Shown here in pieces: positions 34,763 through 44,546 of a stretch of DNA of 64,000 bases; position 1 is the stretch's first letter, and every line of letters begins with the position of its first letter. The notes under the pieces were generated by a model. It was not told where the DNA came from. It saw nothing but the letters and a program-made list of their open reading frames with translations, and searched no databases. Source of the DNA: Siminovitchia fortis (GTDB taxonomy: Bacteria; Bacillota; Bacilli; Bacillales; Bacillaceae_C); NCBI RefSeq assembly GCF_003605365.2, contig NZ_QYTU02000011.1, forward strand, positions 25,058-89,057, given 5' to 3'. Position numbers and translations under genes: made by a program.

Positions 34763-34963
34763 ATGGCAAATAGAAGCAATCAATTACTCGTTCCTGGCAT
34801 CGAACAATATTTGGATCAGGTGAAACTTGAAATTGCCCAGGAATTTGGAGTTGTTCTTGGATCTGATACTGTTGCCAGATCAAACGGATCCGTAGGCGGA
34901 GAAATTACAAAGCGCCTCGTCAAACAGGCACAGTCACAATTATCCGGCAATAAACAGCAATAA
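34763..34963 (+). CDS. Alpha/beta-type small acid-soluble spore protein
   Basis: 66 residues. Binds spore DNA in the A-form and protects it from UV and heat; degraded by GPR at germination. Conserved NQLLVPG near the start, the GPR cleavage segment LEIAQEFGV, and [12 protein letters not shown] at the DNA-binding C-terminal half. ATG 34763 is 7 bases after AAGGAGG (the ATG at 34760 is too near). Position beside ktrD suggests the sspD locus. Confidence 0.93.
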   Translation: MANRSNQLLVPGIEQYLDQVKLEIAQEFGVVLGSDTVARSNGSVGGEITKRLVKQAQSQLSGNKQQ

Positions 34964-34969
34964 AAGAAG

Positions 34970-35003
34970 CAGTCCCTGCTTTTTGCAAAATACAGGGACT
35001 GCT
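34970..35003. terminator. Hairpin between convergent SASP and terC genes
   Basis: GCAGTCCCTG with CAGGGACTGC, a 10-bp perfect stem. Loop 14 bases, no strong T tract. Confidence 0.6.
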
Positions 35004-35010
35004 CCATTAC

Positions 35011-35781
35011 TTATTTACTTGAAGATTGAAGAACAGCCTTTTTCTTTGACGTAACATAACCAGAAACTGCAATGAGGATAAGGACAATCCAGAATGTCAA
35101 TTTCCATTCAAACGACTCCGGAAAGTGAGGGTTCAATATACCGAGCTTCTGATGAGACAATGTCAGCACTGCAAGTTTTACCCCCACCCATCCGACAATC
35201 AAAAAGGCGGATGTTTCCAAGCCTGGATATTTAGACAACAGGCTGACAAAAGAATTCGCCGCAAATCTCATGATGATGACCCCGATCAGGCCGCCCAACA
35301 GCATCACAAGAAATTGTCCTCCGTCAATGCCTCCAATCTGAAACCATCCAGTCGGTTTCAATGTAACGGCAAGCACCACTGCAGCAAGCATTGAATCAAT
35401 TGCAAATGCGATATCAGCCACTTCCACTTTTAAGACAGTGAACCAAAATGACTGGCTTTTGCTTTCTTCTTTTACCTTTTTTTCATTTTCGGCACCCGTA
35501 TACTTTTTAACGAGGTAGTGAACAGCCAAAAATAACAAATAGGCTGCACCAATTGCTTGAATCTGCCATACATTAACTAAAAACGTAATTAAAAACAATG
35601 CCGTGAAACGGAAGAGGAAGGCGCCGAACAAACCATAGAATAAGGCTTTCCTCTGCTTATCTTTTGGAAGGTGCTTCACCATGACAGCCATTACGACTGC
35701 ATTGTCCGCTGCCAATATTCCTTCCAGGCCGACCAGTACAACAAGCACCCACAAATACTCCAACATCATTGATAATTCCAA
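35011..35781 (-). CDS. TerC-family Mn2+ exporter (YkoY/MeeY type)
   Basis: 256 residues, seven to eight helices. Acidic metal-site motifs EGILAADNAVVMA in the first helix and EVADIAFAIDSMLAA mid-protein are typical of TerC proteins. Start TTG at 35781, 6 bases after GGGAGGGG. In B. subtilis the ykoY homolog exports Mn2+ and helps load exoenzymes. The Mn2+ riboswitch directly upstream fits this role. Confidence 0.9.
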   Translation of the reverse strand: MELSMMLEYLWVLVVLVGLEGILAADNAVVMAVMVKHLPKDKQRKALFYGLFGAFLFRFTALFLITFLVNVWQIQAIGAAYLLFLAVHYLVKKYTGAENEKKVKEESKSQSFWFTVLKVEVADIAFAIDSMLAAVVLAVTLKPTGWFQIGGIDGGQFLVMLLGGLIGVIIMRFAANSFVSLLSKYPGLETSAFLIVGWVGVKLAVLTLSHQKLGILNPHFPESFEWKLTFWIVLILIAVSGYVTSKKKAVLQSSSK

Positions 35782-35840
35782 ATAAAACCCCTCCCGTGAA
35801 AATGATCAACATTCCCATCGGCAGCCTTTATCGGAAAATC

Positions 35841-35990
35841 AAAAAGACCCTTGCCCGATGGGCAAAGGTCTTGCTGGACATGTTCATGCCAACAAAGCCG
35901 GTGAATTTCTTCACGAATTGACGACTTTGTTTCAAATGAGCCCAATAAAGCTCACTTGATGCTACTCCCCTTTGACTATAAGTCAAGCTT
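35841..35990 (-). ncRNA. yybP-ykoY Mn2+ riboswitch with terminator
   Basis: Minus-strand leader of terC. Conserved aptamer segments of the class are visible: AAAGGGGAGTAGC near 35960-35974, the ACCGGCTTTGTTGGC-type P3 region near 35889-35905, and GCAAGACCTTTGCCC at 35857-35876 closing P1. The last segment also forms a terminator hairpin with GGGCAAGGGTC (35845-35855) followed by TTTTT. Mn2+ binding stabilises P1 and prevents termination, so the exporter is made when Mn2+ is high. Confidence 0.88.
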
Positions 35991-36004
35991 ATGTTGTTTT
36001 TTTC

Positions 36005-36033
36005 ATTATAATTTATAATTGATGAAAAAGCAA
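36005..36033 (-). promoter_or_regulatory. Sigma-A promoter of the riboswitch-terC transcript
   Basis: Minus strand TTGCTT (36028-36033), 17-base spacer, TATAAT (36005-36010), ending just before the riboswitch. Confidence 0.65.
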
Positions 36034-36046
36034 TGAAAATTTGAAA

Positions 36047-39000
36047 CTATGTCCGCGTTTTCTTTTCCTTCCTGTTCATCCTTCTTGTTTCCGGGTCAAA
36101 CAGGCTGTAAACAACCGGAATCACGAACAGAGTAAGGAATGTACTGCTGATCAAACCCCCGATAACCGCGACACCCATGGGCTGGTTCATTTCCGTGCCT
36201 TCCCCAAGGCCCAGGGCCAAGGGTACCAGCCCCAATATCGTTGTCAATGCAGTCATAAGGATTGGACGGACCCGGTCCTTGACCGATACGACGAGGGCCT
36301 CATAGCTTGAAAGGCCTGCCGCTTTCCTTTGATTGATATAATCGACAATCACAATGGCATTATTCACCACAATCCCTGCAAGTATAATGATTCCGATCAA
36401 AGCAGGTATGCTGAGTGGGATCCTTGCAATCACAAGCGCGGCTGTCACTCCGATTGTCATAAGCGGTACTGTGAACATGATGACGAACGGATATTTGAAA
36501 GACTCAAATTGTGCGGCCATTACGATGTAAACCAAAATGATCGCCAGTACAAAGGCCATGATCATGTCATTGAACGAGTCCTCCAACAGTTCTGTTTCAC
36601 CGCTGAAGGTGATTTCGGTCTCATCAGGTAAATTCAAATCAGCAATCGTTTCTTCTACCTTTTTGGACATATCGCCGATATTTGTCCCCGTATCGTATTT
36701 TAAAGTGAATTCAACGGAATCCTGCTGGTTGATTCTTTGAATTTCCACAGGCCCGGTGCCCGTTTTAATTTTTGCGACATCCTTCAGTTCCGCATAACCA
36801 CCGCCAGGTGTTTTGATTAAAAGGGTTTTAAGTTTGTCGATGTCCCTTGTGATTTTCTTATCATATTCTACATAAACTCCGTATACATCAGAACTGTCGC
36901 CGATAATCTGAGTCGCCTGCACTCCTCTGGTCACATCATTCACTGCCGATGCAATTTGCGCAGGGGCAAGTCCTGCTTCAAGGGCTTTGTCCCTGTCAAC
37001 GACGATTTGGATCTCTTCGACCGTATCACCTGAGCTTGTGGACAAATCCGTTACATGATCCAATTTCTCAAGAGCGGCGTATATTTTATCAGCACTTTCA
37101 TCAAGCCGGGATTTGTCTGTATCACCGACATTAAACGTCAATGTCTGGGGTGTGAGCCCTGATGCCGCATCCACATTGAACTTGATGGCTGTTCCCTTTT
37201 TAACCTCTTCAACCTTATCTTCAAGCCTCGGCTTCAACGCGTCAACAAACTCAAATACGGACTCGTCCCTCTTACCCAACGGCTTAAGCTTGATATACAT
37301 TTCGGCTGTATTGCTTTTAGAGGTTCCCTGGAATGACGATTCCTGTGTTGATCCGATCAGGCTGACATACGTATCGACGATTTTCTCATCTTTCAGTTCA
37401 TTTTCAATCGTCCCGACGACTTTTTCCGTTTCTGAAAGGGCCGAGCCGTTTTCCAATTCCAGATTAATACTGAAAAACCCTTCATCTGTCGGAGGAAGAA
37501 ATTGCATACCGACCGTAAATAAGCCCAGACCCCCTCCAACGAATAACAGCAGCGATGTGAACAGTACGAGAAAACGGTGTCTCAAAGACCAGCGAACTGT
37601 CCTGTCAAGGAAATTCATCGGTTTGGACCTTCGCCTTCTTGCCTCATAATCCCCCTTCGGCGTTTTCAGCCATCTGCTTGCAAGCATCGGGATGACTGTC
37701 AACGCTACAAACAGTGAAGCAAAGAGGCTGAACGAAATGGTAAAAGCAAATTCTTTAAACAATTGGCCAAGAAGCCCGCTGATAAAGACGACCGGCAGGA
37801 AAACGGCAACGGTTGTCAGAGTCGAAGCTGTGATGGCACCTGCAACCTCTTTTGCCCCTTCCCTTGCTGCAGTCTTTGGATCTTTTCCCATGGAGAGGTG
37901 CCTGTAAATATTTTCAATGACGACAATGGCATTATCGACAAGCATTCCAATTCCGAGGGCAAGAGCCCCAAGCGTTATAATATTCAATGCAAAATCAGCA
38001 AAAAACATTAGGACAAATGTGACAATAACCGAATAGGGAATCGCAATGCCGATGATGATCGGGCTTTTTACATTCCTTAAAAACAGGAACAGGACAAGCA
38101 TAGCCAGCGCTCCCCCGATCACAAGCGATGAGGCGATATTGCCGATGGCCATGCGGATGTAGTCACCCTGGTCGAATAGGACATCCGCTTCAATATCCTT
38201 GAATTGATCTTTCTTCAGCAATGTTTTTAATTCTTTTTGGAATCCTTTGGAAACATTTGCCGTGTTCGCGTCTGATTCCTGTAAAACACTGAGAAGGACT
38301 GAAGGAAGCTCATTCGTTCTTGTGATCATTCTTTCATCCTGTTTCTCCTGTTTCACATCTGCTACGTCCCGTATCCTGATTTTATCGCCGGTCAATGGAT
38401 CAGCCGTGACAACCAGTTTTTCGATCTCCTTGGTTGAATGCAAAGAACTGATAATTCTTGTCGTCAATTCTTTTCCATCCGTCAGAACCGTTTCGCCGGG
38501 CATGGAAATATTATTTGCCTGGATCAGATTAACAATATCCGATTGCGAAAGACCGTATTTTTTTAAAAGATCCTGATCAAGAGTGATGTTGATCTCTTCC
38601 GTCAGCTTTCCGGTCACATTTACGTTGGCAACGCCTTCAACTCTCGTCAGCTCGGTCGTCAATTGATCCGCAAGCTTTCTCAATGATTGTTCATCCTTAT
38701 CTGACTTCAATGAGAGTTGGATGACAGGAAATTGTGAAGGGTCGAATTTCAATAGCCTTGGTTTGGACGCATCGGAAGGGACAGGCGTTTGATCGATCCT
38801 CTGCAAAATATCATTTTGGACATCATCAATCAAAGTTGACCATGTGAACTCAAGTACAATTAAATTCGAGCCTTCCTCTGAATAGGACTGCACATTTTTA
38901 ATTCCCGGCAGCGTTGCCAAATTCGCCTCCAGGGGTTTTGACACTTTTTCAACAACTTCAGTCGGGCTTGCTCCTTCATAAGTTGTCACCACTACCGCAA

Positions 39001-39130
39001 TAGGGGGATTGATTTCCGGAATCAATTTCAGCGGGATTTTTAACAATGAAACAACCCCAAGGATGATGACAAGGAACATTGTGACAATCGTAAAAACAGG
39101 TCTCCTTATCGCAAAATTGCTTAAGTTCAC
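36047..39130 (-). CDS. RND-family efflux pump (SwrC/AcrB type)
   Basis: 1027 residues, GTG start 8 bases after AAAGGAG. Twelve helices in two halves with two large external loops. Hallmarks: MNLSNFAIRRPVF start, GALALGIGMLVDNAIVVIENIYRHL (TM4 with the proton-relay aspartate), and in the second half IILAGIVVNNAIVIVDYINQ. HAE1/HME type. B. subtilis SwrC exports surfactin and affects swarming; no periplasmic adaptor gene is adjacent. Substrate unknown. Confidence 0.88.
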   Translation of the reverse strand: MNLSNFAIRRPVFTIVTMFLVIILGVVSLLKIPLKLIPEINPPIAVVVTTYEGASPTEVVEKVSKPLEANLATLPGIKNVQSYSEEGSNLIVLEFTWSTLIDDVQNDILQRIDQTPVPSDASKPRLLKFDPSQFPVIQLSLKSDKDEQSLRKLADQLTTELTRVEGVANVNVTGKLTEEINITLDQDLLKKYGLSQSDIVNLIQANNISMPGETVLTDGKELTTRIISSLHSTKEIEKLVVTADPLTGDKIRIRDVADVKQEKQDERMITRTNELPSVLLSVLQESDANTANVSKGFQKELKTLLKKDQFKDIEADVLFDQGDYIRMAIGNIASSLVIGGALAMLVLFLFLRNVKSPIIIGIAIPYSVIVTFVLMFFADFALNIITLGALALGIGMLVDNAIVVIENIYRHLSMGKDPKTAAREGAKEVAGAITASTLTTVAVFLPVVFISGLLGQLFKEFAFTISFSLFASLFVALTVIPMLASRWLKTPKGDYEARRRRSKPMNFLDRTVRWSLRHRFLVLFTSLLLFVGGGLGLFTVGMQFLPPTDEGFFSINLELENGSALSETEKVVGTIENELKDEKIVDTYVSLIGSTQESSFQGTSKSNTAEMYIKLKPLGKRDESVFEFVDALKPRLEDKVEEVKKGTAIKFNVDAASGLTPQTLTFNVGDTDKSRLDESADKIYAALEKLDHVTDLSTSSGDTVEEIQIVVDRDKALEAGLAPAQIASAVNDVTRGVQATQIIGDSSDVYGVYVEYDKKITRDIDKLKTLLIKTPGGGYAELKDVAKIKTGTGPVEIQRINQQDSVEFTLKYDTGTNIGDMSKKVEETIADLNLPDETEITFSGETELLEDSFNDMIMAFVLAIILVYIVMAAQFESFKYPFVIMFTVPLMTIGVTAALVIARIPLSIPALIGIIILAGIVVNNAIVIVDYINQRKAAGLSSYEALVVSVKDRVRPILMTALTTILGLVPLALGLGEGTEMNQPMGVAVIGGLISSTFLTLFVIPVVYSLFDPETRRMNRKEKKTRT

Positions 39131-39244
39131 GAACGAAACTCCTTTCGGATAAAAGAACGATTTACTAACTGTTAATTATAACAGTTTTGTATTTAATATT
39201 TATACTCCCCTGCCGTGAATTGAGCTTTTTCACAAATACGGTTA

Positions 39245-39449
39245 AGAAAAGCGCAAGCGCCCGTTTAGCGACGTACAAACTGGAGCATTCCGCAATGAGA
39301 TAAAGGAAACACGGCGAGGTACGAGCCGATGTTGACTTATCGTAGGAGGAGGCGCGAAGTCTGCTAGTCGATAGGCGCTGGCCGCCTTAAAGCGCCACGT
39401 CCTGTGGCGCCGGCGGCACTAGGACCTCCTGTCCGTCGAAGCTAGACAA
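39245..39449. repeat. Compact copy of the GC-rich dispersed repeat
   Basis: Intergenic, between the RND pump and the Uma2 gene. Head GCGCAAGCGCCCGTTTAGCG and an 83-bp tail (39356-39438) identical to 22853-22935, including the GCGCCAC/GTGGCGC hairpin. The internal 20-mer starting near 39329 also matches the long copy. Confidence 0.75.
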
Positions 39450-39536
39450 CAAAAGGATTTGTTCAAAATTTTAAAGCTAAAACATCTTATACTTTCTCTG
39501 AAAAAAAACAGAGGAACCTCTTTCGAGGCTCCCCTA

Positions 39537-40112
39537 TCATGCACAAACCGATGCTAAATCTATGTTTAGCCCATCAAAAATAGATACCTTTACTTCATCC
39601 ACTTCTGTATAAAGATCTGGACGGCCATATCTTTGGTTCTCCTCCAGTGTAAAGACACTGACTATTTTTTCCTGTGGTTCCACAATCCAATATTCTTTCA
39701 CTTTCGCCCGTTCATATAAATTAAATTTCTCTATTTTATCTTTTCTGGCTGTTGAAGGTGAAATGATTTCGATAATCAGATCCGGACTTCCTTTGCAGCC
39801 GCTGTCATCTAATTTCGATTTATCACAAATTATCGAGATATCTGGTTCACATACGTTCTTACTATTCTCCCAACCATTCGCTTCATCTTCCAAATCAAAT
39901 ACAACGTGAAACGGAGCCGGGTATACTTTACATTCCTTTCCTATTAAAAAATTGGCTATCTGCCGATGCAATTCCGATAATTTTTCCTGATGGATTCTTG
40001 AAGGTGTAGCTTGAAAATAAGGGGTACCATCAATGATTTCGATTCTTTCATTGTCCGGCCACGATAAATAATCGGCATAAGTGTGAATCCGGTTCTCTAT
40101 CGGCAATGACAT
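39537..40112 (-). CDS. Uma2-family (DUF820) putative endonuclease
   Basis: 191 residues. PD-(D/E)xK nuclease fold: ...RIEIIDGTPYFQATPSRIHQ near the start, then EPDISIICD, DLIIEIISPSTARKDKIEKFNLY and VKEYWIV, which give the expected acidic-acidic-K pattern. ATG at 40112, 7 bases after GAGGT. These proteins are common near mobile DNA, and here a repeat copy lies 90 bases downstream. Role unknown. Confidence 0.85.
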   Translation of the reverse strand: MSLPIENRIHTYADYLSWPDNERIEIIDGTPYFQATPSRIHQEKLSELHRQIANFLIGKECKVYPAPFHVVFDLEDEANGWENSKNVCEPDISIICDKSKLDDSGCKGSPDLIIEIISPSTARKDKIEKFNLYERAKVKEYWIVEPQEKIVSVFTLEENQRYGRPDLYTEVDEVKVSIFDGLNIDLASVCA

Positions 40113-40177
40113 CAAACTCACCTCAAACCAAATTTTTACCCATTATACCATGAAGACTTCCTTTCAAGACACCTAAG

Positions 40178-41755
40178 TCAATCAATTTCCATTGGATCCC
40201 GCAATTGGATTGCCGGATTTTTATCCATAAACCAGCGCAATGCAAAATCATTCTCAAACAGAAAGACAGGATTGTCGAATCTGTCTTTAACAAGCAAGCT
40301 TCGCTGGCTGGACACTGATTCATCTATCTGATCATTTTCAATCCATCTGGCAATTTTTGAACCCATCGGCTCCATGATGACGTCCGAATTATATTCATTT
40401 TTCATGCGATGGACAAATACTTCAAATTGGAGCTGGCCGACTGCACCGAGAATATAATCCTCCATGCGGTAAGTCTTGAATAATTGGACGGCGCCTTCCT
40501 GAACAAGCTGGTGAATGCCCTTTTGGAAGCTTTTTTGCTTCATGACATTTTTTGCTGTCACTTTTACAAATAACTCAGGTGTAAATTGAGGAAGCTTTTC
40601 ATATTGGATGATTTTTTTGCCTTCGGCAATCGAATCCCCAATCTGGTACGTCCCTGTATCGTAAAGGCCGATAATATCCCCGCTTACCGCTTTATTGACT
40701 GTACTTCTGTCATCCGCCAAAAATTGGGTGGACTGCGACAATTTAAATTGCTTGCCGGTCCTTGCAAGTGTTACGGACATACCTCTTTCAAATTCACCGG
40801 AACAAATTCTGACGAAAGCGATGCGGTCACGGTGGGCCGGATTCATATTCGCCTGGATTTTAAAAACAAAGCCGGAAAACCCTTCTGACGCCGGCTCGAT
40901 TTCACCTAAATTTGACTTTCTCGGCTGCGGAGAGGGAGCAAACTTCAGGTACGTTTCCAAAAAAGTTTGTACCCCGAACGCTGTCAGAGCACTTCCGAAA
41001 AATACAGGCGTCATCTCACCTTCAGTCAGCTTTTCAACGGAAAATTCATTCCCTGCCTCGTCCAAAAGCATGACTTCTTCAAGCGCCTGATCATATAGGC
41101 CCGTTTGTTTGATCGGGTGATCCCCGGTGACTTCGCCGTCATCATCCAACGGAAGGAAACGGCTCGCTTCATCAGTACGGTACTGTTCAATTCTTTTATA
41201 ATAGCGGTCATAAATGCCGTAAAACTCTTTTCCCATTCCGATCGGCCAATTCATCGGGTAAGTCTCAATATCAAGCACCTCTTCTATTTCTGCCAGCAGT
41301 TCAAGAGGCTGCCTTCCCTGCCTATCCAGTTTATTGATGAAAGTGAAAATCGGAATTCCGCGCATCTTGCATACCTTGAACAGCTTTAATGTCTGTTCTT
41401 CTATCCCTTTGGCCGAGTCGATGATCATGACGGCGCTGTCCACCGCCATCAAGGTTCTATACGTATCTTCACTGAAGTCCTGGTGACCCGGTGTATCAAG
41501 TATATTGATCCGGAAATCATCATATTGAAACTGCATCACGGATGATGTTACGGAAATGCCGCGCTGCTTTTCAATTTCCATCCAATCCGAAGTAGCATAT
41601 TTTCCTGTCTTTTTCCCTTTAACCGTCCCGGCATCCCGGATAGCTCCGCCAAATAAAAGGAGCTTTTCAGTCAAAGTCGTCTTTCCCGCATCCGGGTGGG
41701 AGATAATTGCAAAGGTCCTTCTGGAATTCACTTCTTTTGCCAAATCGTTTGCCAT
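40178..41755 (-). CDS. prfC: Peptide chain release factor 3
   Basis: 525 residues. Class II release factor GTPase that removes RF1/RF2 from the ribosome. G1 [11 protein letters not shown]2 region [10 protein letters not shown]3 DTPGHQDF, G4 NKLDRQGR; then RF3 domains 2 and 3. ATG 41755, 8 bases after AAAGGA; an in-frame GTG directly before it is less likely. Confidence 0.94.
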   Translation of the reverse strand: MANDLAKEVNSRRTFAIISHPDAGKTTLTEKLLLFGGAIRDAGTVKGKKTGKYATSDWMEIEKQRGISVTSSVMQFQYDDFRINILDTPGHQDFSEDTYRTLMAVDSAVMIIDSAKGIEEQTLKLFKVCKMRGIPIFTFINKLDRQGRQPLELLAEIEEVLDIETYPMNWPIGMGKEFYGIYDRYYKRIEQYRTDEASRFLPLDDDGEVTGDHPIKQTGLYDQALEEVMLLDEAGNEFSVEKLTEGEMTPVFFGSALTAFGVQTFLETYLKFAPSPQPRKSNLGEIEPASEGFSGFVFKIQANMNPAHRDRIAFVRICSGEFERGMSVTLARTGKQFKLSQSTQFLADDRSTVNKAVSGDIIGLYDTGTYQIGDSIAEGKKIIQYEKLPQFTPELFVKVTAKNVMKQKSFQKGIHQLVQEGAVQLFKTYRMEDYILGAVGQLQFEVFVHRMKNEYNSDVIMEPMGSKIARWIENDQIDESVSSQRSLLVKDRFDNPVFLFENDFALRWFMDKNPAIQLRDPMEID

Positions 41756-41880
41756 CACATAAATCCTTTCATTTCAATCTCTTTATAATCTTATTCCTCC
41801 AGAAACCGAATTGCAATCATCGATTTTAGACAAAAAGAAAAGCCCTCCAGGGCCAATTTAATGAACAAAGAAACGCTAGT

Positions 41881-42369
41881 TTATATTCTTTTTAAATCGC
41901 GCAATTCAGTTTCTTGCTCGAGAGAGCGCATAGCAAGCGATTCCAGTATCTTGTCCTGGCGCTCTTGTCCATGTTTTAAAGAGGCTATTTCACCGTGTAC
42001 TTTATGAACATCCATTGTAAGAGATTCCAGTTTGGCATCGGTTTCTTCCTGACGGTCAATGACGGCCCGGATTAAATGAGTGTTTTCATTTAATTGATCT
42101 TTAACAAGCTTAAATTCCTCTTTGAATTCCGATCTGACGGAACTTATTTCCTCTTTAAGTTCCGATCTGACAGAACCTATTTCCTCTTTAAGTTCTAATC
42201 TGACAGAATCTATTTCCTCTTTAAGTTCTGATCTGACAGAGCCTATTTCCTCTTTCATCAGCCCCATCTCTTCTTTCATAATCCCCATTTCTTCTTTTGT
42301 TGCCTGCTGATCTTTTTCAATGGCTGTTACTTTTTGAAGTATGGCTTCGAGTAATTGATGATCCGTCAT
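41881..42369 (-). CDS. Coiled-coil protein with heptad and hendecad repeats
   Basis: 162 residues, nearly all helical. Three heptad-like units (KEEMGIM, KEEMGLM, KEEIGSV) are followed by five 11-residue units, consensus KEEIgSVRSEL, at about residues 40-95; these correspond to 33-bp DNA repeats at 42090-42250. The C-terminal part (EETDAKLESLTMDVHKVHGEIASL...) continues as coiled coil. Start ATG 42369 has a GGAAAGAG site; the earlier ATG has none. No known domain; no membrane segment. Confidence 0.65.
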   Translation of the reverse strand: MTDHQLLEAILQKVTAIEKDQQATKEEMGIMKEEMGLMKEEIGSVRSELKEEIDSVRLELKEEIGSVRSELKEEISSVRSEFKEEFKLVKDQLNENTHLIRAVIDRQEETDAKLESLTMDVHKVHGEIASLKHGQERQDKILESLAMRSLEQETELRDLKRI

Positions 42370-42576
42370 TTTTATCACTCTTTCCATCCATTTTGGTTAA
42401 CACTCCCGCATAATTACATTGATTTTACCAAAGTACATGTTAATTACATTTTACGATTTCTCAAATAGAAAGCAATATATATAAGCGCTCCCTCCTTATT
42501 TTCTTACTTTATAATTCTTCTGTTACTGGCATTATACCAAACGTATGTTTGCTTTACTAGTAAAAATACAGAAAAG

Positions 42577-42613
42577 TAAAAAAGCATCCCCGGTAAAATT
42601 CGGTGAATGCTTT
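42577..42613 (-). terminator. Terminator of the glycolate operon
   Basis: AAAAAGCAT-TC-ACCG with CGGGG-ATGCTTTTTT on the minus strand, imperfect stem plus T run, just after the permease gene. Confidence 0.7.
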
Positions 42614-42622
42614 TTCCCAAAA

Positions 42623-44416
42623 CTATTTTATATTCTTCATTGAGTCATCAGAAACCGGTACATCAAGCATATTTGCACGCCTGCTGTTGGTTCCGATAAT
42701 ATAGATGGCTGCAAACACAATCAACAAAGCAATAATAGACCCTAGGTTGAACAGCCCTTTTTGTGAATACCATACAATCGAATAACCGATCGAGCCGGTG
42801 AATAAAGCATAATAGACAAACGGGAACAGTGTCTTCCTTATGACTGTACCTTCTTTTCCCAGGAGCCCTACAACCGCCGATGCTGCAACGACATTGTGGA
42901 CGCAGATCATATTACCTGCCGCTCCTCCCACTGACTGCAATGCGACAATCCAAGTAGGATCCACTCCAATTTGCGATCCGACATCATATTGGAAAAGGGA
43001 GAACATCATATTGCTGACAGTATTGCTTCCCGCTATAAATGCGCCGATCCCCCCTATGAAAGTGGCAAAAAACGGCCAAAACTCCCCCGCAAGCGCCGCT
43101 ACGCCGTTGGCGAGTTCAATCGGCATCCGCTCATATCCTGCTGCACCTCCTCCGGTGTTTAAGAACACCTGAACCATCGGGACGGTAAAAATCAATGCCG
43201 TTGATGCAGCCAGTGCTGTTTTTCCAGATTGAGCCCAGGCTCTCTTGTACCCGTTGCCATTCATACCGTGCAAGAAGAATGTAATGATGGATACCAGTAT
43301 AAATATCGTACCTGGTGAATGAAGCGGCTGGAAGCTCGCTGTTATGCCCGAATCAAACATGTTTTCAAATGCGATTGTCCAAGACTGGGTCCATTCCAAA
43401 AACGGGAGGAACTTCAACCTTGTCAATACAAGGAAAAGACCAACGAGAACATAGGGGGACCAGGCTCTTACCATGCTCATGGATCCGCTTTTATGTGCAA
43501 TATCTTTCAGGACGACCTTTCCAGTCCACTCCGGATCCCATTTTGACTCATCCTCAAAATTCCACGTTTCTTCCTTTGACGGCAAAAGGAATCCCTTTTT
43601 TGCAGCAGAGATAACAATAATCAAGCCCAAAAGGCCGCCGGTCATGGATGGGAATTCTGGTCCAAGCGTATTGGCTACAATCACATACGGAATTGTCATG
43701 GCAAATGCAGCAAAAAGAGCAAATTTCCATACTTTAAGCCCTTCAGTAAAAGACTTGTTCTTGCCAAAAAATCTTGTCATCAACGAAACAACAAAAAGTG
43801 GGATCAACGTCCCGGCAATCATGTGTAGAATAGAGGCTTTGCCGCCGATCATCGTTACCAATTGAAGGAAATTATTGCTGATGCTCGGGTCAGCCGACAA
43901 ACCCGTTTGAATCCCGACCAAAACAGGCGTGCCGACCGCTCCGAATGTAACCGGCGTGCTTTGAATCACCATACCGGCCACAACCGCAGCCATTGCCGGA
44001 AAGCCCAATCCAACAAGCAAAGGAACAGCTACCGCAGCAGGGGTCCCAAATCCTGCGGAACCTTCGATGAAAGAACCGAAAAGCCAGGCGATAATAATCA
44101 CTTGGATTCTCCGGTCTTCCGAAATATCCGTAAACCCTTGGCGGATCGTTTTCATCCCGCCGCTTTCCTGCAAAGTATTCAACAGCAAAATGGCTCCAAA
44201 AATAATGTATAAAAGCGTAATGGCTACAATGACGCCATTAATAGTTGCGGCAGTGACATTTAATCCGGGAACCTTCCAGACAAAAAGTGCCAATACAACA
44301 GCCAAAACATAGGAAATAGGCATCGCCCTGCTCGCAGGCCACCTAAGACCAACCAGAAACACACCTACAGCAATAATGGGCAAGAGAGACAAAAAAGCAA
44401 GCAAACCGGTACTCAT
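42623..44416 (-). CDS. LctP-family permease, probably for glycolate/lactate
   Basis: 597 residues, about 13-14 helices, L-lactate permease family. Conserved [28 protein letters not shown] and [17 protein letters not shown] segments. Last gene of the glcEFD operon, so glycolate is the likely substrate (GlcA role), with L-lactate as the alternative. Good GGAAAGGGGAAA ribosome site; 130 bases after glcD. Confidence 0.87.
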   Translation of the reverse strand: MSTGLLAFLSLLPIIAVGVFLVGLRWPASRAMPISYVLAVVLALFVWKVPGLNVTAATINGVIVAITLLYIIFGAILLLNTLQESGGMKTIRQGFTDISEDRRIQVIIIAWLFGSFIEGSAGFGTPAAVAVPLLVGLGFPAMAAVVAGMVIQSTPVTFGAVGTPVLVGIQTGLSADPSISNNFLQLVTMIGGKASILHMIAGTLIPLFVVSLMTRFFGKNKSFTEGLKVWKFALFAAFAMTIPYVIVANTLGPEFPSMTGGLLGLIIVISAAKKGFLLPSKEETWNFEDESKWDPEWTGKVVLKDIAHKSGSMSMVRAWSPYVLVGLFLVLTRLKFLPFLEWTQSWTIAFENMFDSGITASFQPLHSPGTIFILVSIITFFLHGMNGNGYKRAWAQSGKTALAASTALIFTVPMVQVFLNTGGGAAGYERMPIELANGVAALAGEFWPFFATFIGGIGAFIAGSNTVSNMMFSLFQYDVGSQIGVDPTWIVALQSVGGAAGNMICVHNVVAASAVVGLLGKEGTVIRKTLFPFVYYALFTGSIGYSIVWYSQKGLFNLGSIIALLIVFAAIYIIGTNSRRANMLDVPVSDDSMKNIK

Positions 44417-44546
44417 TTTGCACTTTCCCCTTTCCTTATTGATAAGTGCCCTATTCTTGAGGTGATCTGTTGTTCTATGAGGCTTTTAATATATTAAAAA
44501 TATCTGTAAACATACTTATTTTACCGATATTAGTTTGACCTTTTGA

